A stretch of DNA of 64,000 nucleotides from Paulinella micropora (GCA_019918135.1 WBZZ01006387.1:32501-96500), one strand, 5' to 3'; positions 23,227 through 34,719 are shown, counted from the first letter of the stretch. Notes: a model not told the origin generated them from the letters alone. Numbers and translations: made by a program.

Positions 23227-23268
<42 letters not shown>

Positions 23269-23314
23269 CATTATTATCATTATTATTATTCTCATTATTA
23301 TTATTATATTATTT
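23227..23314. repeat. (ATT)n tail and array
   Basis: Imperfect ATT/ATC array between the 410-bp element and the next SINE. Confidence 0.9.
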
Positions 23315-23580
23315 GGACACCGTGATAGCCCAGTGGTCAAGTTCTACCATCTGAGCCCTGTCGCCAGTTCGATTCCCGTCGGTGCCACCAGTATTTTCAT
23401 TGAACATACCGATCCGTCTGGACCAGTATTTTCATTGAACATACCGGCCCGTCTGGAAGTGTTGGAACTGCCCTTGCGGGGGTGTCATTAGAGCTTATCG
23501 TCAATTCTTCGTACTCCCCTCACGGGTGAGACGATGGAGGCGCATGTGCAGAAATGCATCAGCCATTGACAGAGAAGCAC
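23315..23580 (+). mobile_element. tRNA-derived SINE, full-length copy
   Basis: The head has an A box (TAGCCCAGTGG) and a B box (GTTCGATTCCC). The first and last bases of the tRNA part still form an acceptor-like stem (GGACACCG / CGGTGCC) followed by ACCA. The body contains one or two copies of the CCAGTATTTTCATTGAACAT unit, then a conserved 3' part with ATGGAGGCGCATGTGC, ending GAGAAGCAC before (ATT)n (23,581-23,632). About 266 bp. Confidence 0.85.
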
Positions 23581-23632
23581 TATTATTATATTATTATCAT
23601 TATTATCATTATTATTATTATTATTATTGTTA

Positions 23633-25454
23633 TCATTCTGGAGGGGTGCACAAGATGGCACTCCATGGGAAGAGGAGGTGGTTGGGCCTCTCCCCACGAA
23701 GGTGACCGCTTGGGGAGGGCGGTCACCGGGATATGCGCAACTCTCAACTGGGCATTTACTCGGTAGGGGTTCGGCCAGGCAGGTTGTGGGGTTGTCTGTT
23801 GGATTGTTGGTTGGCTCGTTTTTCTTGGCTGTTGGTTTGGGTCTGGTTTCCTGGTTAGCCCATTTTCGCCGAATTTCCTGCCGAGTAAATGCCTGGGGGC
23901 TTCCAGTTCCGGTTTGGTGATCTTGTTGAGGTGAGCATTCGGAGGAAACAGTACCGAGATGGGTTGAAGATAGGATTCACATTGAGCCGAGATGGGGCCG
24001 AGTTGACCTGTTCCAACTCGGCTCCATTTCGGCTTCATGTTAATCCTATCTTCATCCTATCTGGGTTTTGTCTCCTCCCTATCTTCGCTTCTTCGGGGTT
24101 GCCTAACTGGAATACATGATGAGCGCACGTTGGAGAGGGGCTTCAGTCGGTCCCAATGCCTTGCCAGTGCCTTGCTGCGTTGCCGTGCCTTGCCCCATGC
24201 ATTCACAACCTCCACCGTTGCATTTCTAACTGAGCAGCTTCGGCTGGGATTACTATACTCCTCTGTAAGACCCTATAGGTACCGCTAGGTTCGCGCCTTC
24301 TATACCCACGTGGGGGAAGGAGTTTCAGCGGCACGCCGTCCGATCTGGCTCCACTCGGGGACAACCGTACCTCATGATGTGTATTGTTAGGAGCAGCTGA
24401 AAGTCCATAAGGCATGAGAGTAGAGGCGTTGGCGATGCGATGGAGAATGTGTGTAGTGCGTGAGGCAGGTTCTGGCGACGCTGGGGGTGCTGGCGGGCGC
24501 CGTAGGGCACGAAGCGACGCGGCAGCGTCCAGTGACACCGGCGGAAATGCGTGTAGTGTGTGTTGCAGATACCGCCGATGCTGTTTGCATGGACGGGCGC
24601 TTTCCTCGGCGTAAAGAGGCGCGGCGGTGATGGCCAGCGACATTGGCCGTCCACTACTCTCAATGGATTACAAATACGCGAAGCACGGAGCTACCACTGT
24701 GGCCCTTATGGGACAAGGTAGAATCGCCGAAGACCTGGACAATCCCCGTGGGAATGCCTCTTCGACGGGCTCTGGCCCGATGTCCCAGGATGGGAGGATG
24801 AGGGCTCGCGTATATGACGGAATTCCTGAACCACGTGGAGAGGCTATCTTAGCTGCGCCTCATCCTTCCTCCCCAAACCTGGCACACGGGTCGGCGCTTC
24901 AACATAAGGCGAGCGGCGCTATATGGCAGATGGCACCGCCGCCTCGACGGTACCGGCGGGTAGATCGGTACGACAAGGACGGGCGTACTGCGTTGTTAGG
25001 GGTTACAGCGTTGCGTCCCCCTCCAAAGTTGGATGTGTTGTTTGGATCATATGTGTCTGAGTGTTGGTCTGCTAGGGAGGGTAAAAGGGAGGAGCTTGGG
25101 GTGGAGGATGGGGGCGAGGAGGTGATTGACCTCACTGAGGTTCCATCAGCTTCTGTCCCACCCTCTCCCCCAAGTGACGTTGATGTTGCGCGGCGCGGCC
25201 GTCCGCGCAGTGTGGACGTCCTGGCTAGAGAGAGGGGTTCGGGAGCGCAGCGTAGTGTCTCCGAGTTCTTCTCTTCAGCTAACACCCTCGCATCTAGCTC
25301 TTCATGCACTTCACAGCCCCCATCTGCCCCTGCTGTTGCTGTTGCTGCTATGTCTGTTTGGTGTTCTGACAATGCGTTGGGATCGGCTGACCCCGGTGAC
25401 CCAATGGAGGCACATGTCCAGGATCTGGATCTGATGCTATAGTCTGAGGAAGCC
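23633..25454 (+). mobile_element. Internally deleted LINE derivative
   Basis: It carries the LINE's front (about 1 kb leader with a diverged tandem duplication near 24,414-24,630, then the N-terminal coding part) joined to the LINE's 3' coding end and 3' tail, followed by an imperfect (ATT)n at 25,455-25,494. The endonuclease and reverse transcriptase regions of the full element at 27,186 are absent. The 3' motif ATGGAGGCACATGTCC at 25,404 matches the LINE. It is a non-autonomous element presumably moved in trans. Confidence 0.7.
24630..25442 (+). CDS. 271-residue LINE-derived protein without EN or RT
   Basis: The frame is open from the ATG at 24,630 to the stop. Residues 1-130 parallel the LINE protein's N-terminus (YAKHGAT...MGQGR, PPPRRYRR versus YAKSAAA...MGQGG, PPPRRWRR). 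The rest matches the LINE's C-terminal tail: EEVIDLT (25,122-25,136 for VIDLT), a GRPRSVDVLAR block, then QRSVSEFF (25,248-25,271). VIDLT is a classical SUMO-interaction motif and QRSVSEFF fits the PIP-box pattern Q-x-x-V-x-x-F-F for binding PCNA. The catalytic part is missing, so any activity would be regulatory, competitive or merely relict. Confidence 0.6.
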   Translation: MASDIGRPLLSMDYKYAKHGATTVALMGQGRIAEDLDNPRGNASSTGSGPMSQDGRMRARVYDGIPEPRGEAILAAPHPSSPNLAHGSALQHKASGAIWQMAPPPRRYRRVDRYDKDGRTALLGVTALRPPPKLDVLFGSYVSECWSAREGKREELGVEDGGEEVIDLTEVPSASVPPSPPSDVDVARRGRPRSVDVLARERGSGAQRSVSEFFSSANTLASSSSCTSQPPSAPAVAVAAMSVWCSDNALGSADPGDPMEAHVQDLDLML

Positions 25455-25462
25455 TATTGTTA

Positions 25463-25494
<32 letters not shown>

Positions 25495-25497
<3 letters not shown>

Positions 25498-25901
25498 CCC
25501 AATGGCCTCAAGGCGTTAAACTGTGACGCCAACTCATAACCCTTTGGTGGTAGATGCTGGGGAGGAGGGTCGTTGCGCGCGTAAAAGATCTTAAACTCCG
25601 CATATGCTGGTTGATAGCCCAGGACCCAGCAGACACCAGATTGTTATGGTTGGGGTTTCGAGGCAGCTCTAGCAACCGCGCTTGGTGTATGCACTTGCAC
25701 ATTCGGTGACGTCTTGCAAGAGGTTGCTGGGACTGCGGAATAACCTCGGCTTAGTGCAGTCTTGCCCTCAGGAGCTCCATCGGTGGCCCCGATCATCAGG
25801 CGAGAGACTGACACGGGGGGGTGGAGGACCTCGAACAAGGGTATTGGAGGCTTATGTCCGTTGAGGATATGCCATGAGCTGCATCAGTACGCCTCAGATA
25901 T

Positions 25902-25903
<2 letters not shown>
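25495..25903 (+). mobile_element. 410-bp short retroelement, copy 2
   Basis: Nearly identical to 22,809-23,226. It is inserted directly in the ATT tail of the LINE derivative and followed by its own (ATT)n at 25,904-25,969. Confidence 0.75.
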
Positions 25904-25937
<34 letters not shown>

Positions 25938-25971
25938 GTTATTATTATTATTATTATTACTATTATTTTGG

Positions 25972-26830
25972 GGGGCACCAATACATGGTTGGGTGTCACC
26001 GCCACACGGCGGGGTTGGGGCCGTTGGCAGCTTGTTATGAGGGGTACATAATCAGTGCTCCACTGATTCATGAGACGGAAACTTTTACTGAGAGAAGCTC
26101 TCTCACCACGCTCACGGCTCTTGGCTCGGGGTGGCCTCTGGCATCACTCGGGGTGCGGGGGGTGGGTGTTATCTGAGGGAGGGGGTTGGGCTCAGTGGGT
26201 CACTGGACAGGTTGGTTAACTAAACTACTGTCGGTATGAGTGGGTATGAAGGCGACAGGCTCCACACATTTCCACAAGCCTTGAAATCACTGCCACAGTA
26301 GCGACTGCCTGGACGCGGGGCTCCTGACTCACCCTCTCTCCCAGAACCCCTCGTGCTCACTTTGCGGATGCCATGGGGATGCTCTGGCGGAGGGTCGGGA
26401 CGTGTTGGGTGCATGTGACCGGGCCTGTCACTTAGTGTTCTCGGTAGATGACTCTTTTGTAGCTTCTATCGGACGCAGGGTGGCTTGCCACGACACCTCA
26501 ATGATGCATAGTACGTCACGTCTCTCGGGGCGGGTAACTGAGGCGGGTAACTGAGGCGGGTTCCTGAAGGCTGGTTACGGAAGCTATGTTATTGTTGTTG
26601 GGTTCCTGGCTGCTATGTTATTGTTGTTGGGTTCCTGGCTGCTATGTTATTGTTGTTGGGTTCCTGGCTGCTATGTTATTATTGTTGGGTTCCTGGCTGC
26701 TATGTTATTGTTGTTGGGTTCCTGGCGGCGTACATGTTTATGCTTTTTTAAGGGTTGAGCTTTAAATAACCCCACTCGGGTCTTCTTTTATCGAGCTCAC
26801 CACTCGGTGGATGGAGGCCTGGGGTAGACT
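25972..26830 (+). mobile_element. LINE 5' leader fragment
   Basis: Collinear with 27,186-27,790: shared segments include the ATGAGACGG region, GGGGTGGCCTCTGG, GGGCCTGTCACT and TTAAGGGTTGAGCTTTAAA. It ends near the point where coding would begin, so it is the 5' part of a second LINE copy without its body. It contains the 29-bp tandem repeat listed next. Confidence 0.6.
26583..26728. repeat. 29-bp tandem repeat, five units
   Basis: Unit GCTATGTTATTGTTG plus GGTTCCTGGCT-type end, repeated five times with minor change inside the LINE leader fragment. It is absent from the leader at 27,186-27,790. Such leader repeats often vary between LINE copies. Confidence 0.9.
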
Positions 26831-27045
26831 TATACGATGTTTTTGATGCTAGGTTCCGTCTCCAGGGATTTGACTGGCATCGCTGCTTTGCCTCACCGCA
26901 CTGCCTCACCCACACATCCACGCTGGCACACTGTTTCTCCTCTTGCTCTTGTACCTATGTCGCACACAGCTATGAGCTCACGCCGATGAGTGGTTGTGAC
27001 AAGGTGCACCCAGCTGGATTGCGGGCGAGCCACGGCGGCCTCGCT

Positions 27046-27120
<75 letters not shown>

Positions 27121-27185
27121 TTGCTTTGCTTTGCTTTGCTTTGGGCGAGGCCTAGCTTTCACATGGGCGGGCTGAGCCTATGAGG
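26831..27185. other. Spacer with (CT)n and poly-T
   Basis: Non-coding DNA with a (CT)n run at about 27,053-27,080 followed by about 38 T and short TTGC/TTTGC repeats. No gene. Confidence 0.6.
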
Positions 27186-30100
27186 GGCGCACGATAAGCG
27201 TTCCATTGATTTATGAGACGGGTCCCAATTACTGAGAGTAACTCATGTGAGTTGCTCATCATACTCATGGCTCTTGGCTCGGGGTGGCCTCTGGAATCAC
27301 AAGGGGTGGGCACTGGGGGAGGGGGTTGTGTTCAGAGGGTCACCGCGAAGGATGGTCAACCAAACTACTGTCGGTCGGAGTTTGTACGAAGGCGAGAGGC
27401 CCTACACCTTACCACAAGCCTTGAAACGACTAAATGACCAAAGTAACGACGGACCGGAGCGGGGCTCCTGGCTCACCCTCTCTCTCAGCACTCTTCGTGC
27501 TCATCCTGCGGATGCCATGGGGTTGCTCTGGCGGAGGGTTATGGGGTGGTGGGTACACGTGCACGGGCCTGTCACTCTGTGCTCTCGGTAGATGACTCAC
27601 TTGCAGCGTTTATCGGACGCAGGGTGGTTTGCCACGACACCTACCTCGATGATGCACAGCGGGTCCTGCCTCGTGCCTGGTTACGGATGCAGGTGAGTGT
27701 TTGTGTATTCCTATACATACGTACACGTATGCTTTTTAAGGGTTGAGCTTTAAATAACCCCACCTGGGTCCTCATTTATCGAGTTTACAACTCGATCAAT
27801 GCGGCACCGGGGTCCCATACCACTTATGTCAGGTTCTTATGCGAAGAGCGCGGCCGCTAGTGCTGGCCCCATGGGTCAAGGAGGTAATCCTTCAGGTTTA
27901 GACGTTCCCCGTGGGAGTGCGCCTGCGGGTGGCGATGGCTACTCGGCCGGGGTGGGGTGGTCGAGTGCTCGCGTACCTGACGGGCAACCTGAATCACGTA
28001 GAGCCAGCAATCCTGCTACATCTCGATCACCCTCCCCAACCTCGGAAGAGAAGTCACGTCCGGAAAGGTCTGGTCACGGCGTGTGGCAAGCGGTACCGCC
28101 ACCGAGGAGGTGGCGGAGGAAGGTACGAAATGAACTGGATAAGAGATGTTGCATAGTATGGGGGCTATCGCATGTCTCTCAGACAGTGGTCATGGCGCGA
28201 GAGCTCCGAATTCTCGGTCTCGGGGAAGTCGAGGTGGAATTCGCGGGCAGAGGTAGTGGGCGACATTTGCGGATTAAATGTGCGTCTTGTGAGGAGGCGG
28301 AGAAGATGGTGCGGCTGCTGCGGGAGCGTAAGTTCTTCACGGGAAAGGTTCACGCTGCGATGGGTAGGACTTTCCGGGAAAGAGAGAAGCAGCGGGCTGC
28401 ACGGGGGGGTGCCCAGTATGTAGAGATGCAGAGGGAGCTTCGCAAGCAGGGGTTTGGCTACTGGGTGCTCGACGTGGAAGTCGACGAGCCCCAGGGCGAA
28501 GCCTCAAGCGGAGAATCTCCCTTGGCGGAGTGGGGCGGGATGCGGGAGCTGGAGGAGCTGGGGCGGAGGGTGCAGGATGGGCCGTGGAGGGTGGCGGAGG
28601 GCTCCAGGCGGGCTCAACCGAAGCGCAGGCATCGGCATCAGCTTCGTTCTTCCCAAGTTGTGAAAGGCTTCCCACTGAGGGTGGCCTCACATAATTGGCA
28701 AGGCAAAGTGGGTGCGGATAGCCCAGGCTTTGGGGAATGGCCGGAGCACTACAAGGAGCGAGGCTGGGTGATCGTCGGAGTCCAGGAGCACAACCTATCG
28801 TCGCAGAAGGTGGAGAAGCTCCAAGTCGACGGCTTCGCAGTCCTCGGCAAAGCGGCTGCAACTGGTGCGGGCTCGCGTCTCTTGGGGGGAGTCTTGACGT
28901 TGGTGGCCAACTATCTGGCACCGTGCGCTACCATTGTACAGGCGCCTGTTCCACACCCACAGCAATTGTGGGTGAGGCTGTCGTCTGGGAGCGCGACGGC
29001 GTCGGATGTGTTCTTCGGCAACGGCTACTTCCCCCAAGAAAATCAACGAGAGGAATCTATTGCAGCCTATGAGGCGTGGCAGGCGGCCGTCTCCTACTTC
29101 GCCACCAAAGGTCATGTGGTTACGGTTGGTGATGCCAATTCTAAGCTGGGGCCCGCCAGAATAGCGCGGGAGGAGGGAGTGGTGGGCCCCTTTGGCGAGA
29201 TAGATGAGAGGGGTAGAGGGGTTAGGAGTGAGAATGGTGAGTTGCTGGCTGCGATGCTTGTTGCCACGGGGTTGCGCAATCTGAGTGGGTTTTCGCAACC
29301 ACGGGGGGACAAATATTGGTGGTCTAGGCGGGAAAATGTAGGTGGACGAAGGCATCTGCTGGATTAGATCTGCGTCTTTTCCGAGCTGGCGGAGGAGGCA
29401 AGCTTCGGCGTCGACGAGGTAGACCTTGATACCGACCACAAAGCTGTGTGGGCGGAACTGGTCTGGGGGGGACAGCCACCCCCCAAAAAGCAGGTAAAGA
29501 GGTACAAAGCATTCAAGGCAGAGCGCTTGATAGGCAGGGTACTAGTTGAGGGTAAGGAGAGTGAGCTGTCTAAGCTTAGGTTGAAGTACGACGAGACCTT
29601 TGCAGCTGGTATATCGGGGCTGTTGCCAGATGGCCTCCCAGATCTATCAGCAGTGGAGAACCCGGATGAGCTTCAGCAGGAGGTAGATAGGGTCGCTAGC
29701 GTAGTGGTCCGAGCTTTCACGGGCGCAGCCGCGAAGGTCTTGGGAGTTCGGGTGATTAGGCCAGGGTTTACTAATGCATGGTTTGATGAGAGTCTTAGGG
29801 AAGCGATTGCGCGACGGAGAGAGGCATACGGCCACTGGCGAAGGAATGAGGCCAACCGAGAGGCCTGGCAAAGATATAAAGAAGCGAGGAAGGCGGTCAG
29901 AAGGTTATGCAAGGAGAAGAAGGAGCAAGCGTGGAAGCGGGTCCAGAATGACACCGCTGCCAACTTCAGGAGCGCTACCATGGCCACGTACTGGAAGCTG
30001 TCAAAGCGTTTGGGCGGGGTTCGGCGGTCGAACGCTTCTGCTCCTGTTCGGAAGCCCGATGGCACTCTGGCATGCACACTCCGGGAAAAACTACAAGAAT

Positions 30101-32725
30101 GGGAAGAATACCGCCGACGTATGGTGGTCCCCAAAGAAAACCAGTTTTTGGAGGATGCATGTGTAGAGGAAGTCGGTTCTGATGAGGAAGCAGCGCGGAT
30201 TGAGCCCGAGCGGAAGGCCCGCGAAACCTTCCAGTATAACGACAACCTGCGCGACCAATTCGAGGCCATGGCGCAAGCCGAGGAGATCCGGACTGAGACG
30301 GGCCCGCTGGACTATGATTACACCGAGAAAGAAGTGGAGCTCTGCCAGGAAAATCTCCAGAATCACAAAGCGTGCTCACCGGATAAGATCAAGAACGAGA
30401 TGCTCAAGTACGGAGGCACGCGGATTGTGAGCTTTCTGGTGCGCTTCTTCAACTGGTTGAAATCGTGCGAATACACCCCCAGCGACTGGGGCAAAGTGAT
30501 TATCGTCAACATCCCAAAAGGAGGCGACCCAACCGATCCGGAAAATTGGAGAGACATCGCGATTCTGAGCTGTCTGGGTAAGATGTATCTGTCCCTTATG
30601 GCGGCGAGGCTTACGGCTTTCATCGATCAGCCGGGCAGGCTTCGCCCAGAGCAGGGTAGGTTCCGGCCAAAACGTAGTACGGGGGACCAGATTTTTGCCC
30701 TTAAGGAGCGTCTGCGCCTTAGACAACAAGCTGACCTCCGTTCTTTCGTTTTGTTCGTGGATCTGAGAAAGGCATTCCCTACGGTTTGGCGGGCCGGGTT
30801 GTTTCAGAGGCTAACCCAGATGGGGGTACAGGGCAAGTTCTATCGCATTCTGCGGCGTTTTTACCGAAGAACGTCATCGCGAGCTAGTCGATGGCGAACT
30901 CACTGGTGAAGTGCTGGAAGAGATGGGAGTTCAGCAAGGGTCGCCGTTGTCACCGTCGCTGTTCAACGTCTTCATGGATGAGCTAACGGTCCGAATCGCG
31001 AAAGAGTTGGAGATCGAGGACCTCAACCGCATCGAAAACATACGGACCCTGCTTTACGCCGACGACGTTGCGGTAATTGCGCATAGTGTCACGGAGCTTC
31101 AACAGATTGTAAATGTCGTGGCGACATTCGTGGAGGACTATCGGGTTGAAATCAACCTGAAACCGGGCAAGACGGAAGTCATGCCGATATACGGGCACGC
31201 CAAGTCAAAAAAGTCGCCCCCATGCGTGAGGTTCCGGGGCAAGGTTCTCAACGTCACCGACCACTACAAATACCTGGGAGTTCTGCTCACGGACACCCTC
31301 TCCGATAAACCGCAAGCGAAGCGGGCGGCGGAAATCACTGTAGCGGGAACGGCTGCCTGCTACCCCCTCTGGATTGCCCATGAAGTTCCAGCGCGTCTTC
31401 GGCTGATGAATTGGCAGCAAATGGTTGGCGCAAAGTTGCTTTACGCATCGGCTTTTTGGGATCTGCCGGGCGCCAACAAGCTGAGTAAGCTGGAGGGCGC
31501 GTTGGTAGCGCCCCTGCGGGTCATCTTGGGTGTTGGTACGCGCACAAGCGGCTGCATCACCAGGGGTTTAGGCCGCACGCCGAGTTTTAGCATCCTTGCC
31601 AAGGCGGCCCGGCTTCGGTTCCTAGGGCGCATCGAGTTACTGGGCAACACAGCGCTAACACGCAGGCTTTACAACACGGGTCGGTGCAAATGGAAAGAAG
31701 ATACGGAAAATTTGATCTTAGCAGATCACAGGCTGCGGGAGGGCTTGGATGCGCTCAAGCGGGTCGTGAACGAAGATAGCACGGTAGATGATAAGGACTG
31801 GCGGGCCGCTCTGGCGAACTGGAACGAGGTGGTAAAGCAATGGTCTGTCCGGCAGGAAGTAGCTGGCTGGGAGCGGCAGGCTAAGCCCTCTGATGGGCTT
31901 AGGGTGCTGCTTAGCCAGATGTGTTCCCGCTCTGCTTTCCCACGTTGGCGGGCGCTGGAGGGGGGAAGTCACAACCTTATCAGAAGGCGATTGTTGAGCT
32001 GCAACAATCGCCTTCGCCTCTACCGATCCAAATTTGGCTCATGCTCGCCGGACTGCTCAAGCTGTTTCGCCTTGTGTGGCACTGAGGTTAACGAGTCGTT
32101 ACGTCACTTCCTGCTGCATTGCCCAACGTTTGCGAGCTCTCGTGAGGCACTGTTTAAGTTTATCGATGAGGCGCAAGCCCGGCAGCCCCTTGTGCTGAAT
32201 CGAGGAGGGCTTTATCACAGGGAACTGCGGGAGGCAGAGGAGGAGATGAGGCTCTTCAAAGAGGAATTGCTGAAGGGGGAGGATGAAAAGATGGCGGCGA
32301 TGCTCGGCGTTTTGTTTATCCCTGTCCCAGAAGAGGTGGAGGAGGAGTTAGGAAGGTTTGTTGCCACCATCTGGAAGGAGTGGGAGGAGTTGGAGGCGCA
32401 GACCAGGGAGGCAGAGGGGCGGAGGAGGAGGAGGAGGTGATCGACCTCACGGTCGTTCAGGAGGTGGGTAGAAGGAGGGGAAGGCCTAGTCAGGTAGAAT
32501 GTCTGGCTAGATCTGTTGTAGGTGGAGGTCAGCGCAGCGTTGCGGACTTCTTCTCGGCAGATAACTCCTCTCACTCCTTGCACCCGCTTGCACATGCACA
32601 GCACGCTCATTTGCACATTGCACTGCCAGTCGAGTCTTTGGAGCGGAGCCGCGTCACCGAACGGTCCCGTGCTACCAATGGAGGCACATGTCCGACAGGA
32701 TCAAAGGCCAATTGACTGATAAGTC

Positions 32726-32726
<1 letters not shown>
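27186..32726 (+). mobile_element. APE-type LINE retrotransposon, near full length, inactive
   Basis: A leader of about 610 bp, one long coding region (27,799-32,715) and a short 3' end terminating in (ATT)n at 32,727-32,772. Domain order is N-terminal region, apurinic-type endonuclease, reverse transcriptase, C-terminal Cys/His motif, SIM/PIP tail. This single-ORF order with an APE endonuclease fits the R1/I/Jockey-like clades; the exact clade cannot be fixed by eye. An 86-bp truncated relative of its 3' end sits inverted at 62,716-62,801. Confidence 0.85.
27799..32715 (+). CDS. LINE polyprotein: endonuclease and reverse transcriptase
   Basis: ATG at 27,799. The N-terminal 290 residues are Pro/Arg-rich, then a basic region (IKCASCEEAEKMVRLLRERK). 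Endonuclease from about 28,680: QEHNL, GDANSKLG, and DTDHKAVW as the terminal D-H pair. RT: DLRKAFPTV near 30,760, GVQQGSPLSP near 30,930, LLYADDVAVIA with the YADD catalytic pair at 31,055-31,066. C-terminal Cys/His motif C-x3-C-x2-C...H...CP near 32,045-32,125. Tail: VIDLT (32,437-32,451) and QRSVADFF (32,530-32,553). An in-frame TAG at 29,365-29,367 falls in the endonuclease, one frameshift lies near 30,870-30,905, and another frame change lies in the GGAGGA run near 32,420-32,435, so this copy is dead. Confidence 0.85.
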
Positions 32727-32772
<46 letters not shown>

Positions 32773-32773
<1 letters not shown>

Positions 32774-32943
32774 GATCCGTCTGGACCAGTATTTTCATTG
32801 AACATACCGGCCCGTCTGGAAGTGTTGGAACTGCCCTTGCGGGGGTGTCATTAGAGCTTATCGTCAATTCTTCGTACTCCCCTCACGGGTGAGACGATGG
32901 AGGCGCATGTGCAGAAATGCATCAGCCATTGACAGAGAAGCAC
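32773..32943 (+). mobile_element. SINE, 5' truncated
   Basis: Lacks the tRNA-like head. It begins within the CCGTCTGGACCAGTATTTTC unit and ends GAGAAGCAC. Confidence 0.85.
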
Positions 32944-32979
32944 TATTATTATTATTATTATTATTATTTTCATCGTTAC

Positions 32980-33028
<49 letters not shown>

Positions 33029-33242
33029 TCGATTCCCGTCGGTGCCACCAGTATTTTCATTGAACATACCGGTCTATTTCTGGACCAGTATTTTCATTGA
33101 ACATACCGGCCCGTCTGGAAGCGTTGGAACTGCCCTTGCGGGGGTGTCATTAGAGCTTATCGTCAATTCTTCGTACTCCCCTCACGGGTGAGACGATGGA
33201 GGCGCATGTGCAGAAATGCATCAGCCATTGACAGAGAGGCAC
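33029..33242 (+). mobile_element. SINE, truncated inside the B box region
   Basis: Begins TCGATTCCCGTCGGTGCC, i.e. the end of the tRNA-like head, then the full body. Confidence 0.85.
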
Positions 33243-33301
<59 letters not shown>

Positions 33302-33303
33302 GT

Positions 33304-33542
33304 GGCACCGCGATAGCCCAGTGGTCAAGGTCTACCATCTGGGACCTGTCGCCAGTTCGATTCCCGTCGGGGCCAGTATTTTTAAAGGATATTTTCTTTG
33401 AAAGTAGTGGTCTGTCTGGAAGGCTTGGAGCTGCCTTGCGGGGGTGTCAGTAGAGCCTATCGTCAAATCTTCGTACTCCCCTCGCGGGTGAGACGATGGA
33501 GGCACATGTGCAGAAATGCATTCACCATTGACTGAGAAGCAC
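33304..33542 (+). mobile_element. SINE, divergent subfamily
   Basis: Complete tRNA-like head (GGCACCGCGATAGCCCAGTGG) but a body that differs from its neighbours (AAAGGATATTTTCTTTGAAA, CTTGGAGCTGCC, ATTCACCATTGACTGAGAAG). The inverted fragment at 63,121-63,238 shares these diagnostic bases. Confidence 0.85.
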
Positions 33543-33566
33543 TATTATTATTTTTTATTATTATTA

Positions 33567-33670
<104 letters not shown>

Positions 33671-33672
33671 TT

Positions 33673-33938
33673 GGACACCGTGATAGCCCAGTGGTCAAGT
33701 TCTACCATTTGGGCCCTGTCGTCAGTTCGATTCCCGTCGGTGCCACCAGTATTTTCATTGAACATACCGGTCCGTCTGGACCAGTATTTTCATTGAACAT
33801 ACCGGTCCGTCTGGAAGTGTTGGAACTGCCCTTGCGGGGGTATCATTAGAGCCTATCGTCAATTCTTCGTACTCCCCTCACGGGTGAGACGATGGAGGCG
33901 CATGTGCAGAAATGCATCAGCCATTGACAGAGAAGCAC
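33673..33938 (+). mobile_element. SINE, full length
   Basis: Head, two CCAGTATTTTCATTGAACAT units, standard 3' end with ATGGAGGCGCATGTGC. Confidence 0.88.
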
Positions 33939-34040
<102 letters not shown>

Positions 34041-34308
34041 GGACACCGTGATAGCCCAGTGGTCAAGTTCTACCATCTGAGCCCTGTCGCCAGTTCGATT
34101 CCCGTCGGTGCCACCAGTATTTTCATTGAACATACCGGTCTATTTCTGGACCAGTATTTTCATTGAACATACCGGCCCGTCTGGAAGTGTTGGAACTGCC
34201 CTTGCGGGGGTGTCATTAGAGCTTATCGTCAACTCTTCGTACTCCCCTCACGGGTGAGACGATGGAGGCGCATGTGCAGAAATGCATCAGCCATTGACAG
34301 AGAGGCAC
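34041..34308 (+). mobile_element. SINE, full length
   Basis: As the copy at 33,673, with a GTCTATTTCTGGACC link between the two repeated units. Confidence 0.88.
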
Positions 34309-34423
<115 letters not shown>

Positions 34424-34670
34424 GTCAAGTTCTACCATCTGGGCCCTGTCGCCAGTTCGATTCCCGCCGGTGCCACCAGTATTTTCATTGAACATACCGG
34501 TCTATTTATGGACCAGTATTTTCATTGAACATACCGGCCCGTCTGGAAGTGTTGGAACTGCCCTTGCGGGGGTGTCATTAGAGCTTATCGTCAATTCTTC
34601 GTACTCCCCTCACGGGTGAGACGATGGAGGCGCATGTGCAGAAATGCATCAGCCATTGACAGAGAAGCAC
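34424..34670 (+). mobile_element. SINE, slightly 5' truncated
   Basis: Begins GTCAAGTTCTACC just after the A box; the rest is complete. Confidence 0.85.
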
Positions 34671-34719
34671 TATTATTATTATTATTGTTATTATTATTAT
34701 TATTGTTATTATTATTATT

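Noticed and set aside
24899-25434. Minus-strand and alternative-frame ORFs over the LINE derivative
   Set aside because: Only the frame from 24,630 aligns with the LINE protein; the others are shadows.
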